From the NCBI GenBank assembly GCA_947501315.1, contig CANMXH010000005.1, positions 1 to 29,649 on the forward strand: a stretch of 29,649 nucleotides of DNA. Reading direction: 5' to 3'. Each line of letters begins with the position of its first letter. The stretch's first letter is position 1. The position numbers and the translations under genes are program-made. Shown here in pieces: positions 23,013 to 29,649 of the stretch. The notes beneath the pieces are model-generated. The model was not told the DNA's origin and ran no database searches. It saw only the letters and a list, made by a program, of their open reading frames with translations. The DNA comes from Caulobacteraceae bacterium (lineage in GTDB: Bacteria > Pseudomonadota > Alphaproteobacteria > Caulobacterales > Caulobacteraceae).

Positions 23013-23903
23013 CTACCGAGCCGCCGCACGCTCCGCGTCGAACACCTTGCGGAAATACGTCCAGCTCGTCTCATTGGGGCGAGCATCGTCGCCCGGAGGC
23101 GGTGTGTCATAGATCGGATAGTTGGCCGCGATCTCGTCCCTGAGCACCGCCGGCAGGTCCGCGATCCCGTTGGCCATCGTCTGGCCGACCGCGTTGAACA
23201 CCAGCCCGCCGGGCCGTCCGCCCATCCGCATCCAAGGCAACCAGGGCGAAATGCGCACCCAGGCGATGGCCGGATCAGCCCTCGGCCGCGACCCGTCGAT
23301 CAGGTCGGCTTCCTGCATCGAGAAATCGAAGATCTCCATCGCGTGATACTGGTTGCCGACGTATTCCTGATAGTCGCCGCCGAGCGGGTTCACATAGAAC
23401 AGCGGCGCCTCGAAGTTCAGAAACACCTTGCCCTGGCTGACCCGGCCGCTGAACCTGAACGGCGTGCCATCGGCGTTCCTTTCATAGGTCGGACGCGAGT
23501 TTACCGGGTCGTTGGCGACATGGATCACCTCGACCTCCTGATCCGTCACCGGATTGGTCCAGCGGCGCAGGATCTCATTCGTGCGCGGGTCGAGGTAGAG
23601 CATCAACTCACGCGAGACGAGCCGGTAGCCGGTCCCCCGAACGGGGTCCATCACCGTCACGCACTGTCGCACATTCATCCCCTCGACGTTGAAGATGTGC
23701 CGGTCCGGCTCGCCCGGCGAGCGGGCGAAGACACGCCCCGACCAGTGATAGACCACCGCCTCCCCGTCTACGGTCGAGCACTGGACCTTGCGGTTCGCGG
23801 CGATGGCGCCGGCGGGTGTCGAAAGGTCGATGGTCTGGGCCTCCGCGGTCACGGGAATCACGACGGCGGCCAGCGCGGCCATGGCGGTCAATGTACGGAT
23901 CAT
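23013..23903 (-). CDS. DUF1838 family secreted protein
   Basis: A protein of 296 residues with a signal peptide (MIRTLTAMAALAAVVIPVTAEA) and a DUF1838 domain. Family hallmarks are YHWSGRVFARSPGEPDRHIFNVEGMNVRQ, GYRLVSRELMLYLDPRTNEIL, RRWTNPVTDQEVEVIHVANDPVN, and a C-terminal WTYFRKVF. The pattern suggests a periplasmic beta-rich binding or enzymatic protein; no activity is established to my knowledge. A strong ribosome site (GGAGGAAGAG) sets the ATG at 23903; the longer in-frame reading overlaps the upstream gene. Second gene of a two-gene operon under motif A site 5. Like the CpcT-like protein, it is an exported member of the cluster and may bind substrate in the periplasm. Confidence 0.85.
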   Translation of the reverse strand: MIRTLTAMAALAAVVIPVTAEAQTIDLSTPAGAIAANRKVQCSTVDGEAVVYHWSGRVFARSPGEPDRHIFNVEGMNVRQCVTVMDPVRGTGYRLVSRELMLYLDPRTNEILRRWTNPVTDQEVEVIHVANDPVNSRPTYERNADGTPFRFSGRVSQGKVFLNFEAPLFYVNPLGGDYQEYVGNQYHAMEIFDFSMQEADLIDGSRPRADPAIAWVRISPWLPWMRMGGRPGGLVFNAVGQTMANGIADLPAVLRDEIAANYPIYDTPPPGDDARPNETSWTYFRKVFDAERAAAR

Positions 23904-23923
23904 CTCTTCCTCCGGTGAAACAT

Positions 23924-24226
23924 TCAGGAAATTCTGGGGGCCTCGATGGCCCAGACTCGGCAATCGGCGACGCCTTCGCGGGCCTTCTTGACCTCGGCGT
24001 ATTCGGGGCTGGTCCAGAAGGCGTTTAGCGTCGCCATGTCCGGCCATTCGCTGATGACCGCCGACGCGCCTTCGCCCCAGTGGCCTTCCAGCAGCGAAAT
24101 GCCGGGTCCGCGCAACACATACCGCCCGCCAAACCGGGCCAGGAGCGCGCCGGCCGGCTTGCCGTAGCCCTCGATGAAGGCCTCCCGGTCGACGATCTTG
24201 GCCAGGACGATCATATAGGCCGCCAC
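23924..24226 (-). CDS. DUF1330 family protein (GTG start)
   Basis: A protein of 100 residues with the DUF1330 dimeric alpha/beta-barrel pattern: AAYMIVLAKIVDREAF, FGGRYVLRGPGISLLEGHW, ISEWPDMATLNAFWTSPEY and CRVWAIE. GTG 24226 is chosen because family members begin MAAY-x-I and GGGGAG lies 7 nt upstream; the ATG four codons later would trim that motif. No activity is proven for the family. First gene leftward from motif A site 5, 20 nt upstream of DUF1838. The fold class matches the RedY-like and YCII proteins nearby, which are also small alpha/beta barrels. Confidence 0.85.
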   Translation of the reverse strand: MAAYMIVLAKIVDREAFIEGYGKPAGALLARFGGRYVLRGPGISLLEGHWGEGASAVISEWPDMATLNAFWTSPEYAEVKKAREGVADCRVWAIEAPRIS

Positions 24227-24263
24227 GCAGAACTCCCCTTGCTTCCGCCACCCTAGCGCGGTC

Positions 24264-24287
24264 AAATGATATAAATCTATACCATTT
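24264..24287. promoter_or_regulatory. Motif A operator, site 5 (DUF1330 / VOC operon)
   Basis: Arms AAATGATATA and TATACCATTT with a 4-nt spacer; 19 of 20 arm positions match. It is 26 nt before the VOC start at 24314 and 37 nt before the DUF1330 start. The plus strand contains TGATATAAA, close to an extended -10. Confidence 0.8.
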
Positions 24288-24313
24288 CGAACAGCCCTTG
24301 GAATCGGGACGTC

Positions 24314-25192
24314 ATGGAACTCCTCCGCGCCGCCACCCTGACCGTCCCGGATCCCGCGGCGACGGCCGCCCGCTATGGCGAATGGCTCGACTATTCGGTT
24401 GTGGAGCGCGGCGTCGTGCCGCACGATCTGGCCGTCGCCTGGGGGTGCCCGGCCTCGGCCGGCCGGACCTTCGTTGTTTGCCGACCAGCCTCCGGCGCCG
24501 ATGTCTTCATCCGCTTCGTCCAGGGCGATCCGCCGGCTGACTACCGGCCCCTGCGCACCTTCGGCTGGGCCGCGATCGAGATCTGCACCCGGGACACGAT
24601 CGCCGTGAACGCGCGTATGGAGCGTTCCCCCTTCGAGATCATCGGCCCTCCGCGCGAGCTGGACGGCATGCCCGCCATCTTCCCCATGCAGGTGAAGGGT
24701 CCGGATCAGGAGATCGTCTACCTGACCCAGATCCGCCAAAACCTGCCCGCCTACGACCTGCCTCGCGCGGATGCCCTGATCGACAAGCTGTTCATCCTGG
24801 TCCTGGCCTGCTCGGACATGCAGGCCTCGCTGGACTGGTTTGAGACCGTGTTGAAGCTGTCACCCGGCCGATCGATGGACATCGTCTACACCATGATCGC
24901 CAAGGCGTTCGACCTGCCCATGGAGGACAAGCACACCATCGCAACCATGATCCACGGACGCGACTGCTTCCTGGAACTGGACCAGTATCCAGCCGCCGCA
25001 ACCCCTCGCCCGGCCGAGCCCGGTGCCCTTCCGCCCGGGATCGCCATGACCACCTTCCGCCACCCCGACTTCGACGCCCTCTCCGGCTGGATCAAGCCGC
25101 CGACGATCCGTCAGGGGGTGGTCTATGGCGGCAAGCGCGCCGGAACCCTGCGTGCACCGGACGGCGTACTGGTCGAGGTGGTCGAGGCATGA
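24314..25192 (+). CDS. Two-domain VOC-fold protein
   Basis: A protein of 292 residues with two consecutive VOC-type units. The first begins LLRAATLTVPDPAATAARYGEWLDYSVVERG, and the second starts near 155 with KLFILVLACSDMQASLDWFETVLKLSP. The end, APDGVLVEVVEA, is typical of the last strand with its acidic metal ligand. The overall size fits extradiol-dioxygenase-like or binding members, but the metal-binding His positions are not clear in domain 1 (ATLTVPD). First gene of an operon with an MDR reductase and a double hydrolase-fold protein; its stop overlaps the next start in ATGA. Not closely related to the VOC gene at 22502. Confidence 0.85.
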   Translation: MELLRAATLTVPDPAATAARYGEWLDYSVVERGVVPHDLAVAWGCPASAGRTFVVCRPASGADVFIRFVQGDPPADYRPLRTFGWAAIEICTRDTIAVNARMERSPFEIIGPPRELDGMPAIFPMQVKGPDQEIVYLTQIRQNLPAYDLPRADALIDKLFILVLACSDMQASLDWFETVLKLSPGRSMDIVYTMIAKAFDLPMEDKHTIATMIHGRDCFLELDQYPAAATPRPAEPGALPPGIAMTTFRHPDFDALSGWIKPPTIRQGVVYGGKRAGTLRAPDGVLVEVVEA

Positions 25193-26190
25193 CCGATACC
25201 GCCCGCGAGGTCGTCCTCGCCCGCCCCGCACTGTCGATGCCGACCGCAGCCGACTTCACCGTTGTCGTCCGCGATGCCGTGCCGCCCGAGGGTGACGGAT
25301 GGTTGAAGGTCCGCCCGCTATACCTGTCGATCGACCCCTACATGGGTGCCCGCATCCGGGGTCGGCATATGGGCGAGCCCGCCCCCGCCCCCGGTGAAAG
25401 CCTGCCCGGCTTCTGCGTCGCGGAGGTCGAGGAAAGCCGCGATCCTGACTTTGCCCCCGGTGACCACGTCGTCGTCGAGGCCGGCTGGACCGACCGGGCC
25501 TGGGTTCGCTCCGATAGCGCCCGCAAGGTCTCGACCGACATCGCGCCTTCCCTGCATCTCAGCGTCCTCGGCATGCCCGGCCTGACCGCCTGGGCGGGCA
25601 TGACCCAGTTGGCCAAGGCGGAGGCCGGCGATGTTCTGACCGTCAATGCGGCGGCCGGCACCGTCGGCGGGGTCGCCGGACAGATTGCCCGGAACCTGGG
25701 AGGCCGGGCTGTCGGCATCGCCGGTGGACCGGAAAAATGCGCCCTGGTCACCGACCGCTACGGTTTCGACGCCTGCGTCGATTACCGCGGTGATGACTGG
25801 GAGACGAACCTGGCCGCCGCCGTCGGCGAAGGCTCCACCATCCATTTCGAGAACGTCGGGGCAGGCCAGCTGGCGGTCGGCATCCGCCTGCTGAAGCTCT
25901 ACGGCCGCGTCGTCCTGTGCGGCCTCGCCGACCATTATCACGCCGACGCCGGCCCGGCCGTCACAGCCATCGGCCCCCTGGTGGGCAAGCGGGCGGCCGT
26001 CTTCGGCCTCGTCGTCTACGACTTCTACACCCGCTGGGCCGAGTGGACGGCGCTCGCCGAGCCCTGGGTCAAGGCCGGCCGCCTGACGATCGCCGAGGAT
26101 GTCGGCGGGGGCCTCGACAGCGCCGGACGACAGATCGAGCGCCTCATGCGCGGTGAGAATCTCGGCAAGACCCTTGTGAAGATCGCCTGA
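25189..26190 (+). CDS. MDR-family NADP-dependent oxidoreductase (CurA/PTGR-like)
   Basis: A medium-chain reductase of 333 residues resembling the zinc-free enone reductases (CurA, prostaglandin/leukotriene reductases). LSIDPYMGARIRG near 45-57 is a hallmark of that subgroup. LTAWAGMTQLAKAEAGD, the nucleotide loop VNAAAGTVGGVAGQIARN, and FENVGAGQLAVGIRLLKLYGRVVLCG follow. It should reduce the C=C bond of an alpha,beta-unsaturated ketone with NADPH. Translationally coupled to both neighbours (ATGA before, TGATG after). It implies an enone intermediate, which the SDR may help form; this is inference. Confidence 0.92.
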   Translation: MTDTAREVVLARPALSMPTAADFTVVVRDAVPPEGDGWLKVRPLYLSIDPYMGARIRGRHMGEPAPAPGESLPGFCVAEVEESRDPDFAPGDHVVVEAGWTDRAWVRSDSARKVSTDIAPSLHLSVLGMPGLTAWAGMTQLAKAEAGDVLTVNAAAGTVGGVAGQIARNLGGRAVGIAGGPEKCALVTDRYGFDACVDYRGDDWETNLAAAVGEGSTIHFENVGAGQLAVGIRLLKLYGRVVLCGLADHYHADAGPAVTAIGPLVGKRAAVFGLVVYDFYTRWAEWTALAEPWVKAGRLTIAEDVGGGLDSAGRQIERLMRGENLGKTLVKIA

Positions 26191-27593
26191 TGGTGCGCAC
26201 CGGCGGCGAGCGCGGGTTTGTCACCGTCGATGGCCGCCGCGTCCTTGTCCGTCGCTTCGGCACCGGCCCGGCCGTCATGGTCATCCACGGCTCGCCCCAG
26301 TCGTCTCGCGCCGTCGAGGCCGTCTGCCAGGCCATCGCCGCCCGTGGCCTGACCGCCATCGCCCCCGACACGCCCGGTGCTGGCCGATCCGACCCACTCC
26401 ACCTCAACCATCCCGACAGCGCGGACTACGCGCGCGCGCTCCACCGCCTGGTCGAGACCCTCGGCCTCTCCCGTGTCGGCCTCTATGGTTTCCACACCGG
26501 TGCCGCGACGGTCGCCACCTTCGCCGCCATGTTCCCGAAAACCACCGCCGCCACGGTCTGCGACGGTCTTCCGGCCTGGACCGAGGTTGAACGCTCCGAA
26601 TGCCTCGCCGACTATCTCCCGCCGTTCGAGCCGGCCTGGGATGGCTCCCACATGGCCTGGCTGTGGACCCGTATGGAGGCCCAGACGGTCTTCTTCCCGT
26701 GGTTTTCGACCGACCCGGCCGCCCGGATGGCGATGGCCGTCCCGTCCTCCAAGCACATCCACGCCAACGCCATGGATCTGCTGGCCACCGGCGACGCCTA
26801 TCGCCCCGTATACCGCGCCGCCTTCACCTTCCGCGCGGAGGCCGTCGTCGAGCGCTTGCCCCCTTCCACCCTGATCGCTGCCAGTGCCGCCGACATCCTC
26901 GCCGCTCATTTCAAGCGGCCTGCCCTCGCCGGGCGCGGCCAGACGTTCGTCGATGCCCCGACGCTCCACGCAGTCGCCGCCGATCACCTCGCGGACCACC
27001 CGGGCACGCCCGCGCCCGATCACATCGGCGCTTGCTTCATCAACCTGGGTGACGAACGGCTGGCCGTGCACCGCGTGTCCGATGGCCCAGGCCGTCCCCT
27101 GGTCCTGCTCCACGACTCGGGCGGCTCAACAGCCGACCTGGCCCCGGTGCCGGGCCGTCCTGTTGTTACCCTCGACCTCCCCGGCCATGGCGATTCCGCC
27201 GAGGGCTGGTGCGGTGACATCGACTGGCTTCAGATGACCCGCGCCGCGCTCGGCCACCTCGGTCTCGGGGACGCCGAGATTACCGGAGTCGGCGCAGGCT
27301 CGGTCCTGGCTCATGCCCTCTCGCCTATAGCCTCGCCGATGGCCGGCCGTACGCTCGGCCTGCCCGGCACTGCTCCGTCACTGACGCCGGAATGGGACGG
27401 CGCCCACCTCGTCCGCGCTTTCCGCATCGCCGCCTGGGAACAGTGGTTCGACCCCTGGCATCGCCGCGATCCTGACCATACGGTCCATCGGCCGGCCGAA
27501 CTCGCCGCGGTCCACGACCGCGCGGTGTCCCTGCTCAAGGCGCACAGCCGCTGGACCGCGTTCGAGGCCTGGGCGAGGGCCCGGATCAACTAG
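26190..27593 (+). CDS. Tandem alpha/beta-hydrolase-fold protein lacking the nucleophilic Ser in both halves
   Basis: A protein of 467 residues made of two hydrolase-like halves. Half 1 (about 8-275): VMVIHGSPQSS (oxyanion region), APDTPGAGRSDPL, and a nucleophile elbow GFHTG (100-104) in which His102 (CAC at 26493) replaces Ser. Half 2 (about 283-467): LVLLHDSGGS, LDLPGHGDS, and the elbow GVGAG (366-370) with Gly368 in the nucleophile place. Neither half keeps G-x-S-x-G, so ordinary ester hydrolysis is unlikely. His-elbow proteins exist in the fold and could perform lyase, isomerase or non-hydrolytic chemistry, while half 2 may be structural. Last gene of the VOC-MDR operon (TGATG overlap). 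The end overlaps the convergent MFS gene. Confidence 0.88.
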   Translation: MVRTGGERGFVTVDGRRVLVRRFGTGPAVMVIHGSPQSSRAVEAVCQAIAARGLTAIAPDTPGAGRSDPLHLNHPDSADYARALHRLVETLGLSRVGLYGFHTGAATVATFAAMFPKTTAATVCDGLPAWTEVERSECLADYLPPFEPAWDGSHMAWLWTRMEAQTVFFPWFSTDPAARMAMAVPSSKHIHANAMDLLATGDAYRPVYRAAFTFRAEAVVERLPPSTLIAASAADILAAHFKRPALAGRGQTFVDAPTLHAVAADHLADHPGTPAPDHIGACFINLGDERLAVHRVSDGPGRPLVLLHDSGGSTADLAPVPGRPVVTLDLPGHGDSAEGWCGDIDWLQMTRAALGHLGLGDAEITGVGAGSVLAHALSPIASPMAGRTLGLPGTAPSLTPEWDGAHLVRAFRIAAWEQWFDPWHRRDPDHTVHRPAELAAVHDRAVSLLKAHSRWTAFEAWARARIN

Positions 27594-28900
27594 GCCGCGA
27601 AATCAGGATCGCTGGTCCGCTCCGCCGCCGCGGTCGCTTCGGCCCGGTCCGGCCCGAACTGCCGATATTTGCCGAGTAACAGCAGCAGCGCCGCCCCGGC
27701 CACCAGCCCCACGGTCGAGTACAGCAGGATGCTGCCATACCCCCCGGTCCGGTCGAAGAACTGCCCGAACACCACCGGCCCGATCCCGGCCCCGAGAGCG
27801 AAGAACCCATACAGTGCCCCGTAGATGCCGCCATAGCTCTTCAGCCCGAAGTATCGCGCCACCATGAAGGCCATCAGATCGTATTCAACGCCGGCTGCAA
27901 AACCGATCAGCACGATGGACAGCCCCGCGATCATCGGGTCGGTCGTCCCCTGGGCCAGCAGCCAGCACGCCACAGCGGGTGCGCTAAGCAGGACGAACGC
28001 CACCCCCGGTGCCCAGAACCGGTCGATCAGCCAGCCCCCCACCAGCCGCCCGCCAATGACCGACAGCCCGATCAGCGACGCCAGGGTGACGATCTGCTCT
28101 GGCCCGAAACCGTTGGAGCGCAGGATGTTCTCGATGTTCGGTATCGGCCCTCCGACCGCAAAACTGATCGGCACGAAGGCTACCGCCAGGATCCAGAACC
28201 GCCAGTCGCCCAACGCCTTGCCGAAGCTCATGCCCGGCGTCAAAGCCTTGCGCTCGGCGTCCGCCACGCGCCGCTCGGCTGCCGTGATCGACCGCGCGCC
28301 CACGTCGTGGAACAGGAAGAATGCGATCGGCAGGGCGATCAGCAACGGCAGCGCCGCCACCCCCAGATAGGCCGCACGCCAGCCGAACTCCTCGACCAGC
28401 CAGGCGGTGTAGGGCTTGCACGCAAACCCGAACAGGCCGGTCCCCACCAGCGACAGCCCCAACGCCAGCCCCTTTCGCACATCGAACCGGTTGTTCACCG
28501 CACGCGTCCAGGTCACCGGCAGTGTCCCCGCCCCGACGAAGGCCATCACCCCCCAGGTCAGGTAGAACAGCCGGATGTCTCCGTTCCCGAAGGCGAACGC
28601 GGCATAGGCCAGGCCGAACAGGAACAGCGACGCCAGAGCCACCATCCGCACCCCGATCCGGTCGGCGATCAGCCCGACGGCCGGACTGGCCACCAGCACC
28701 GCGAAGGTCATGATCGGCAGGCCACCCAGAATCTCCGCAAAGCCCCAGCCGAACTCCTTGGCCAGTTCCGGCGCCAGTATTCCGATGGTGTAGAACGGCA
28801 GTGGGGACAGCCCCAGGCCGATGCCCAGCATGGCCGAGGTGACCACCGGCCAACCGTCGCGGAACTCGCCGTATCCGCCCTTTGCCGTATGCGCTTGCAT
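27590..28900 (-). CDS. MFS transporter
   Basis: An inner-membrane carrier of 436 residues with about 12 hydrophobic helices. The loop 2-3 signature reads GLIADRIGVRMVALAS, with a related GGWLIDRFWAPGVAF in the second half, and the central loop is charged (AAERRVADAERKAL). The general pattern fits the monocarboxylate/OFA-type branch, which carries organic acids. It could import the substrate past the inner membrane or export an acidic product; direction is not visible. GGGGCGG precedes the ATG, and motif A site 6 lies 13 nt upstream. It pairs logically with the TonB receptor at the other end of the cluster. Confidence 0.92.
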   Translation of the reverse strand: MQAHTAKGGYGEFRDGWPVVTSAMLGIGLGLSPLPFYTIGILAPELAKEFGWGFAEILGGLPIMTFAVLVASPAVGLIADRIGVRMVALASLFLFGLAYAAFAFGNGDIRLFYLTWGVMAFVGAGTLPVTWTRAVNNRFDVRKGLALGLSLVGTGLFGFACKPYTAWLVEEFGWRAAYLGVAALPLLIALPIAFFLFHDVGARSITAAERRVADAERKALTPGMSFGKALGDWRFWILAVAFVPISFAVGGPIPNIENILRSNGFGPEQIVTLASLIGLSVIGGRLVGGWLIDRFWAPGVAFVLLSAPAVACWLLAQGTTDPMIAGLSIVLIGFAAGVEYDLMAFMVARYFGLKSYGGIYGALYGFFALGAGIGPVVFGQFFDRTGGYGSILLYSTVGLVAGAALLLLLGKYRQFGPDRAEATAAAERTSDPDFAA

Positions 28901-28913
28901 GGCCGCCCCGATG

Positions 28914-28937
28914 AGTTGGTATAAGCCTATATCATTT
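28914..28937. promoter_or_regulatory. Motif A operator, site 6 (MFS / YCII)
   Basis: Arms AGTTGGTATA and TATATCATTT with a 4-nt spacer; the right arm is exact and 17 of 20 arm positions match. It occupies the short 56-nt gap between the divergent MFS and YCII starts, 19 nt from the YCII ATG and 13 nt from the MFS ATG. Confidence 0.72.
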
Positions 28938-28956
28938 GGCTTTGGAATCCCCGTCG

Positions 28957-29349
28957 ATGCAAGCGCCGATCTTGGACACGCCTCCCCACGTTGAGAAGGA
29001 CGCGACGCCGGTCTTCCTGTTCGTGTGCAAGGACGGGCCGACCGCGCCAGCAGCCCGAGTCGCCCACCTCACCGGTCACCTCGCCCACGTAGAGGCCAAC
29101 TGGCGCCGCTATATCGTCGCCGGGCCGATGCGGCGGCCGGGCGAGACCGCCATCTGCGGCTCCTATTTCCTGCTGCGAGCCACCGACGTCGACGAGGCCT
29201 GGTCGATCATGCGCGGGGACCCCTACGTCACTTCCGACCTCTATGCCGAGATCGAGGTCACCGACGTCATCCCCTCCATCGGCTTGTGGGTCGAGGGAAA
29301 GATCTGGGCCGACCCGGCCTCGATCGCCCACCGCGCCAACGGCGACTGA
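28957..29349 (+). CDS. YCII-domain protein
   Basis: A protein of 130 residues with a YCII-type small alpha/beta barrel: VFLFVCKDGPTAPAARVAHLTGHLAHVEAN, YIVAGPMRRPGETAICGSYFLLRATDVDEAWSIMRGDPY and an acidic IEVTDV strand. YCII domains carry a conserved His/Asp pair near the N-terminus (His in HLTGHLAHV) and are linked to lyase or dehalogenase-like steps (TftG, for instance), though most are uncharacterised. ATG 28957 is preferred to TTG 28936, which begins inside the motif A arm. Single-gene unit. It is the last intact cluster gene before the insertion-sequence remnant. Confidence 0.88.
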   Translation: MQAPILDTPPHVEKDATPVFLFVCKDGPTAPAARVAHLTGHLAHVEANWRRYIVAGPMRRPGETAICGSYFLLRATDVDEAWSIMRGDPYVTSDLYAEIEVTDVIPSIGLWVEGKIWADPASIAHRANGD

Positions 29350-29381
29350 GCGCGCTGACAGGTTAACCGCGCCAAGTCGAA

Positions 29382-29573
29382 AAGCCGCCCGCCGATCAGG
29401 GGGCCGAACTTGATGGTCCAACACCGGATCGTCTCGTAGCTAACCTCGATCCCCCGCTGCGCCAGCAGCTCCTGGACGTCCCGAAAACCGAGGCTGAACC
29501 GGAAGTACAGCCATACGGCGTGGCGGATCACCTCGGCCGGAAATCGGTGGCGCCCAAACGAAATCAGCTTCAC
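29382..29573 (-). pseudogene. IS6-family transposase, N-terminal fragment
   Basis: The first ~60 residues match IS6-type transposases: GRHRFPAEVIRHAVWLYFRFSLGFRDVQELLAQRGIEVSYETIR followed by W-KFGPLI. IS6 transposases are about 230 residues with a DDE catalytic domain; here the similarity stops near 29390 before any catalytic residue. The frame then reads on as antisense of the YCII gene to a stop at 29241, with no family resemblance. It is therefore a truncated, inactive remnant and the internal break marks an old rearrangement at the border of the cluster. No terminal inverted repeat was confirmed. Confidence 0.8.
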
Positions 29574-29596
29574 GAAACATCATCCCCGTCAGCGGT

Positions 29597-29610
29597 TTAG
29601 GCTGGCCTAA
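29597..29610. repeat. Short inverted repeat upstream of the transposase fragment
   Basis: TTAGGC and GCCTAA separated by TG, a perfect 6+6 bp inverted repeat 24 nt upstream of the transposase start. It could be part of the insertion sequence's promoter region; the rest of 29574-29649 shows no gene. Confidence 0.35.
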
Positions 29611-29649
29611 GTGGAGACAAGTTAGCGTTGACCTGCCAGCACCGCCACG

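Noticed and set aside
23007..23030. Possible terminator hairpin (GCGGC and GCCGC around a 6-nt loop) between convergent genes
   Set aside because: The stem is short, lies mostly within the DUF1838 coding end and has no T run on either strand, so there is too little to call a terminator.
29241..29381. C-terminal part of the transposase reading frame
   Set aside because: It is antisense to the YCII gene and shows no transposase resemblance; only the part above about 29382 is kept.

Overview
This is a GC-rich window from an alphaproteobacterium. The codon use, the style of the TonB-dependent receptor and an IS6-type transposase remnant suggest Caulobacterales (Brevundimonas/Phenylobacterium-like) or Sphingomonadales; that placement is inference. 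The window is almost entirely coding. It holds 31 intact genes in alternating divergent and convergent blocks, and I saw no tRNA, rRNA, CRISPR array or replication origin. Within blocks, 14 gene junctions overlap by 1 nt (TGATG) or 4 nt (ATGA/GTGA), so translation is tightly coupled.

Layout. 72-3424 (+): TonB receptor and a periplasmic CpcT/CpeT-like protein. 3428-4317 (-): two tandem DUF3598-like paralogues. 4399-5190 (+): a crotonase without the usual glutamates. 5187-10601 (-): two MmgE/PrpD proteins, a PaaK-like CoA ligase and an amidase. 10670-12606 (+): a CoA-transferase and a GntR/UTRA regulator. 12616-17377 (-): CitE-like lyase, MaoC hydratase, acyl-CoA dehydrogenase and two CaiB/BaiF CoA-transferases. 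17428-18935 (-): PuuE-like deacetylase and a GST. 19005-19685 (+): six-helix membrane protein. 19688-20823 (-): RedY/HapK-like protein and an SDR. 20914-22987 (+): methyltransferase, coiled-coil protein and VOC protein. 23013-24226 (-): DUF1330 and secreted DUF1838 proteins. 24314-27593 (+): VOC protein, MDR reductase and a double alpha/beta-hydrolase-fold protein. 27590-28900 (-): MFS transporter. 28957-29349 (+): YCII protein. The right edge holds an IS6 transposase fragment.

The strongest non-coding signal is a pair of operator families. Motif A has half-sites AAATGATATA and TATATCATTT separated by exactly 4 nt. It occurs six times, once before the TonB receptor and once in each of five divergent intergenic gaps. 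Motif B has the core TGTCCGGACA. It occurs at the sixth divergent gap, upstream of the MmgE/PrpD operon and the CoA-transferase-gntR operon, and again just upstream of the CitE operon. Together they suggest a two-tier regulon: an outer set under an unseen motif A regulator (uptake, export, oxidoreductases, small ligand-binding-fold proteins) and a central CoA-thioester set under the local GntR protein.

As a whole the window reads as one catabolic island. A hydrophobic or bulky substrate would enter through the TonB receptor and perhaps the MFS carrier, be modified by SDR, MDR, VOC, hydrolase-fold and methyltransferase proteins, be activated to CoA esters, and be cleaved by dehydrogenation, hydration and a CitE-type C-C lyase. 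The substrate cannot be named from sequence alone. I do not recognise the arrangement as a characterised pathway.
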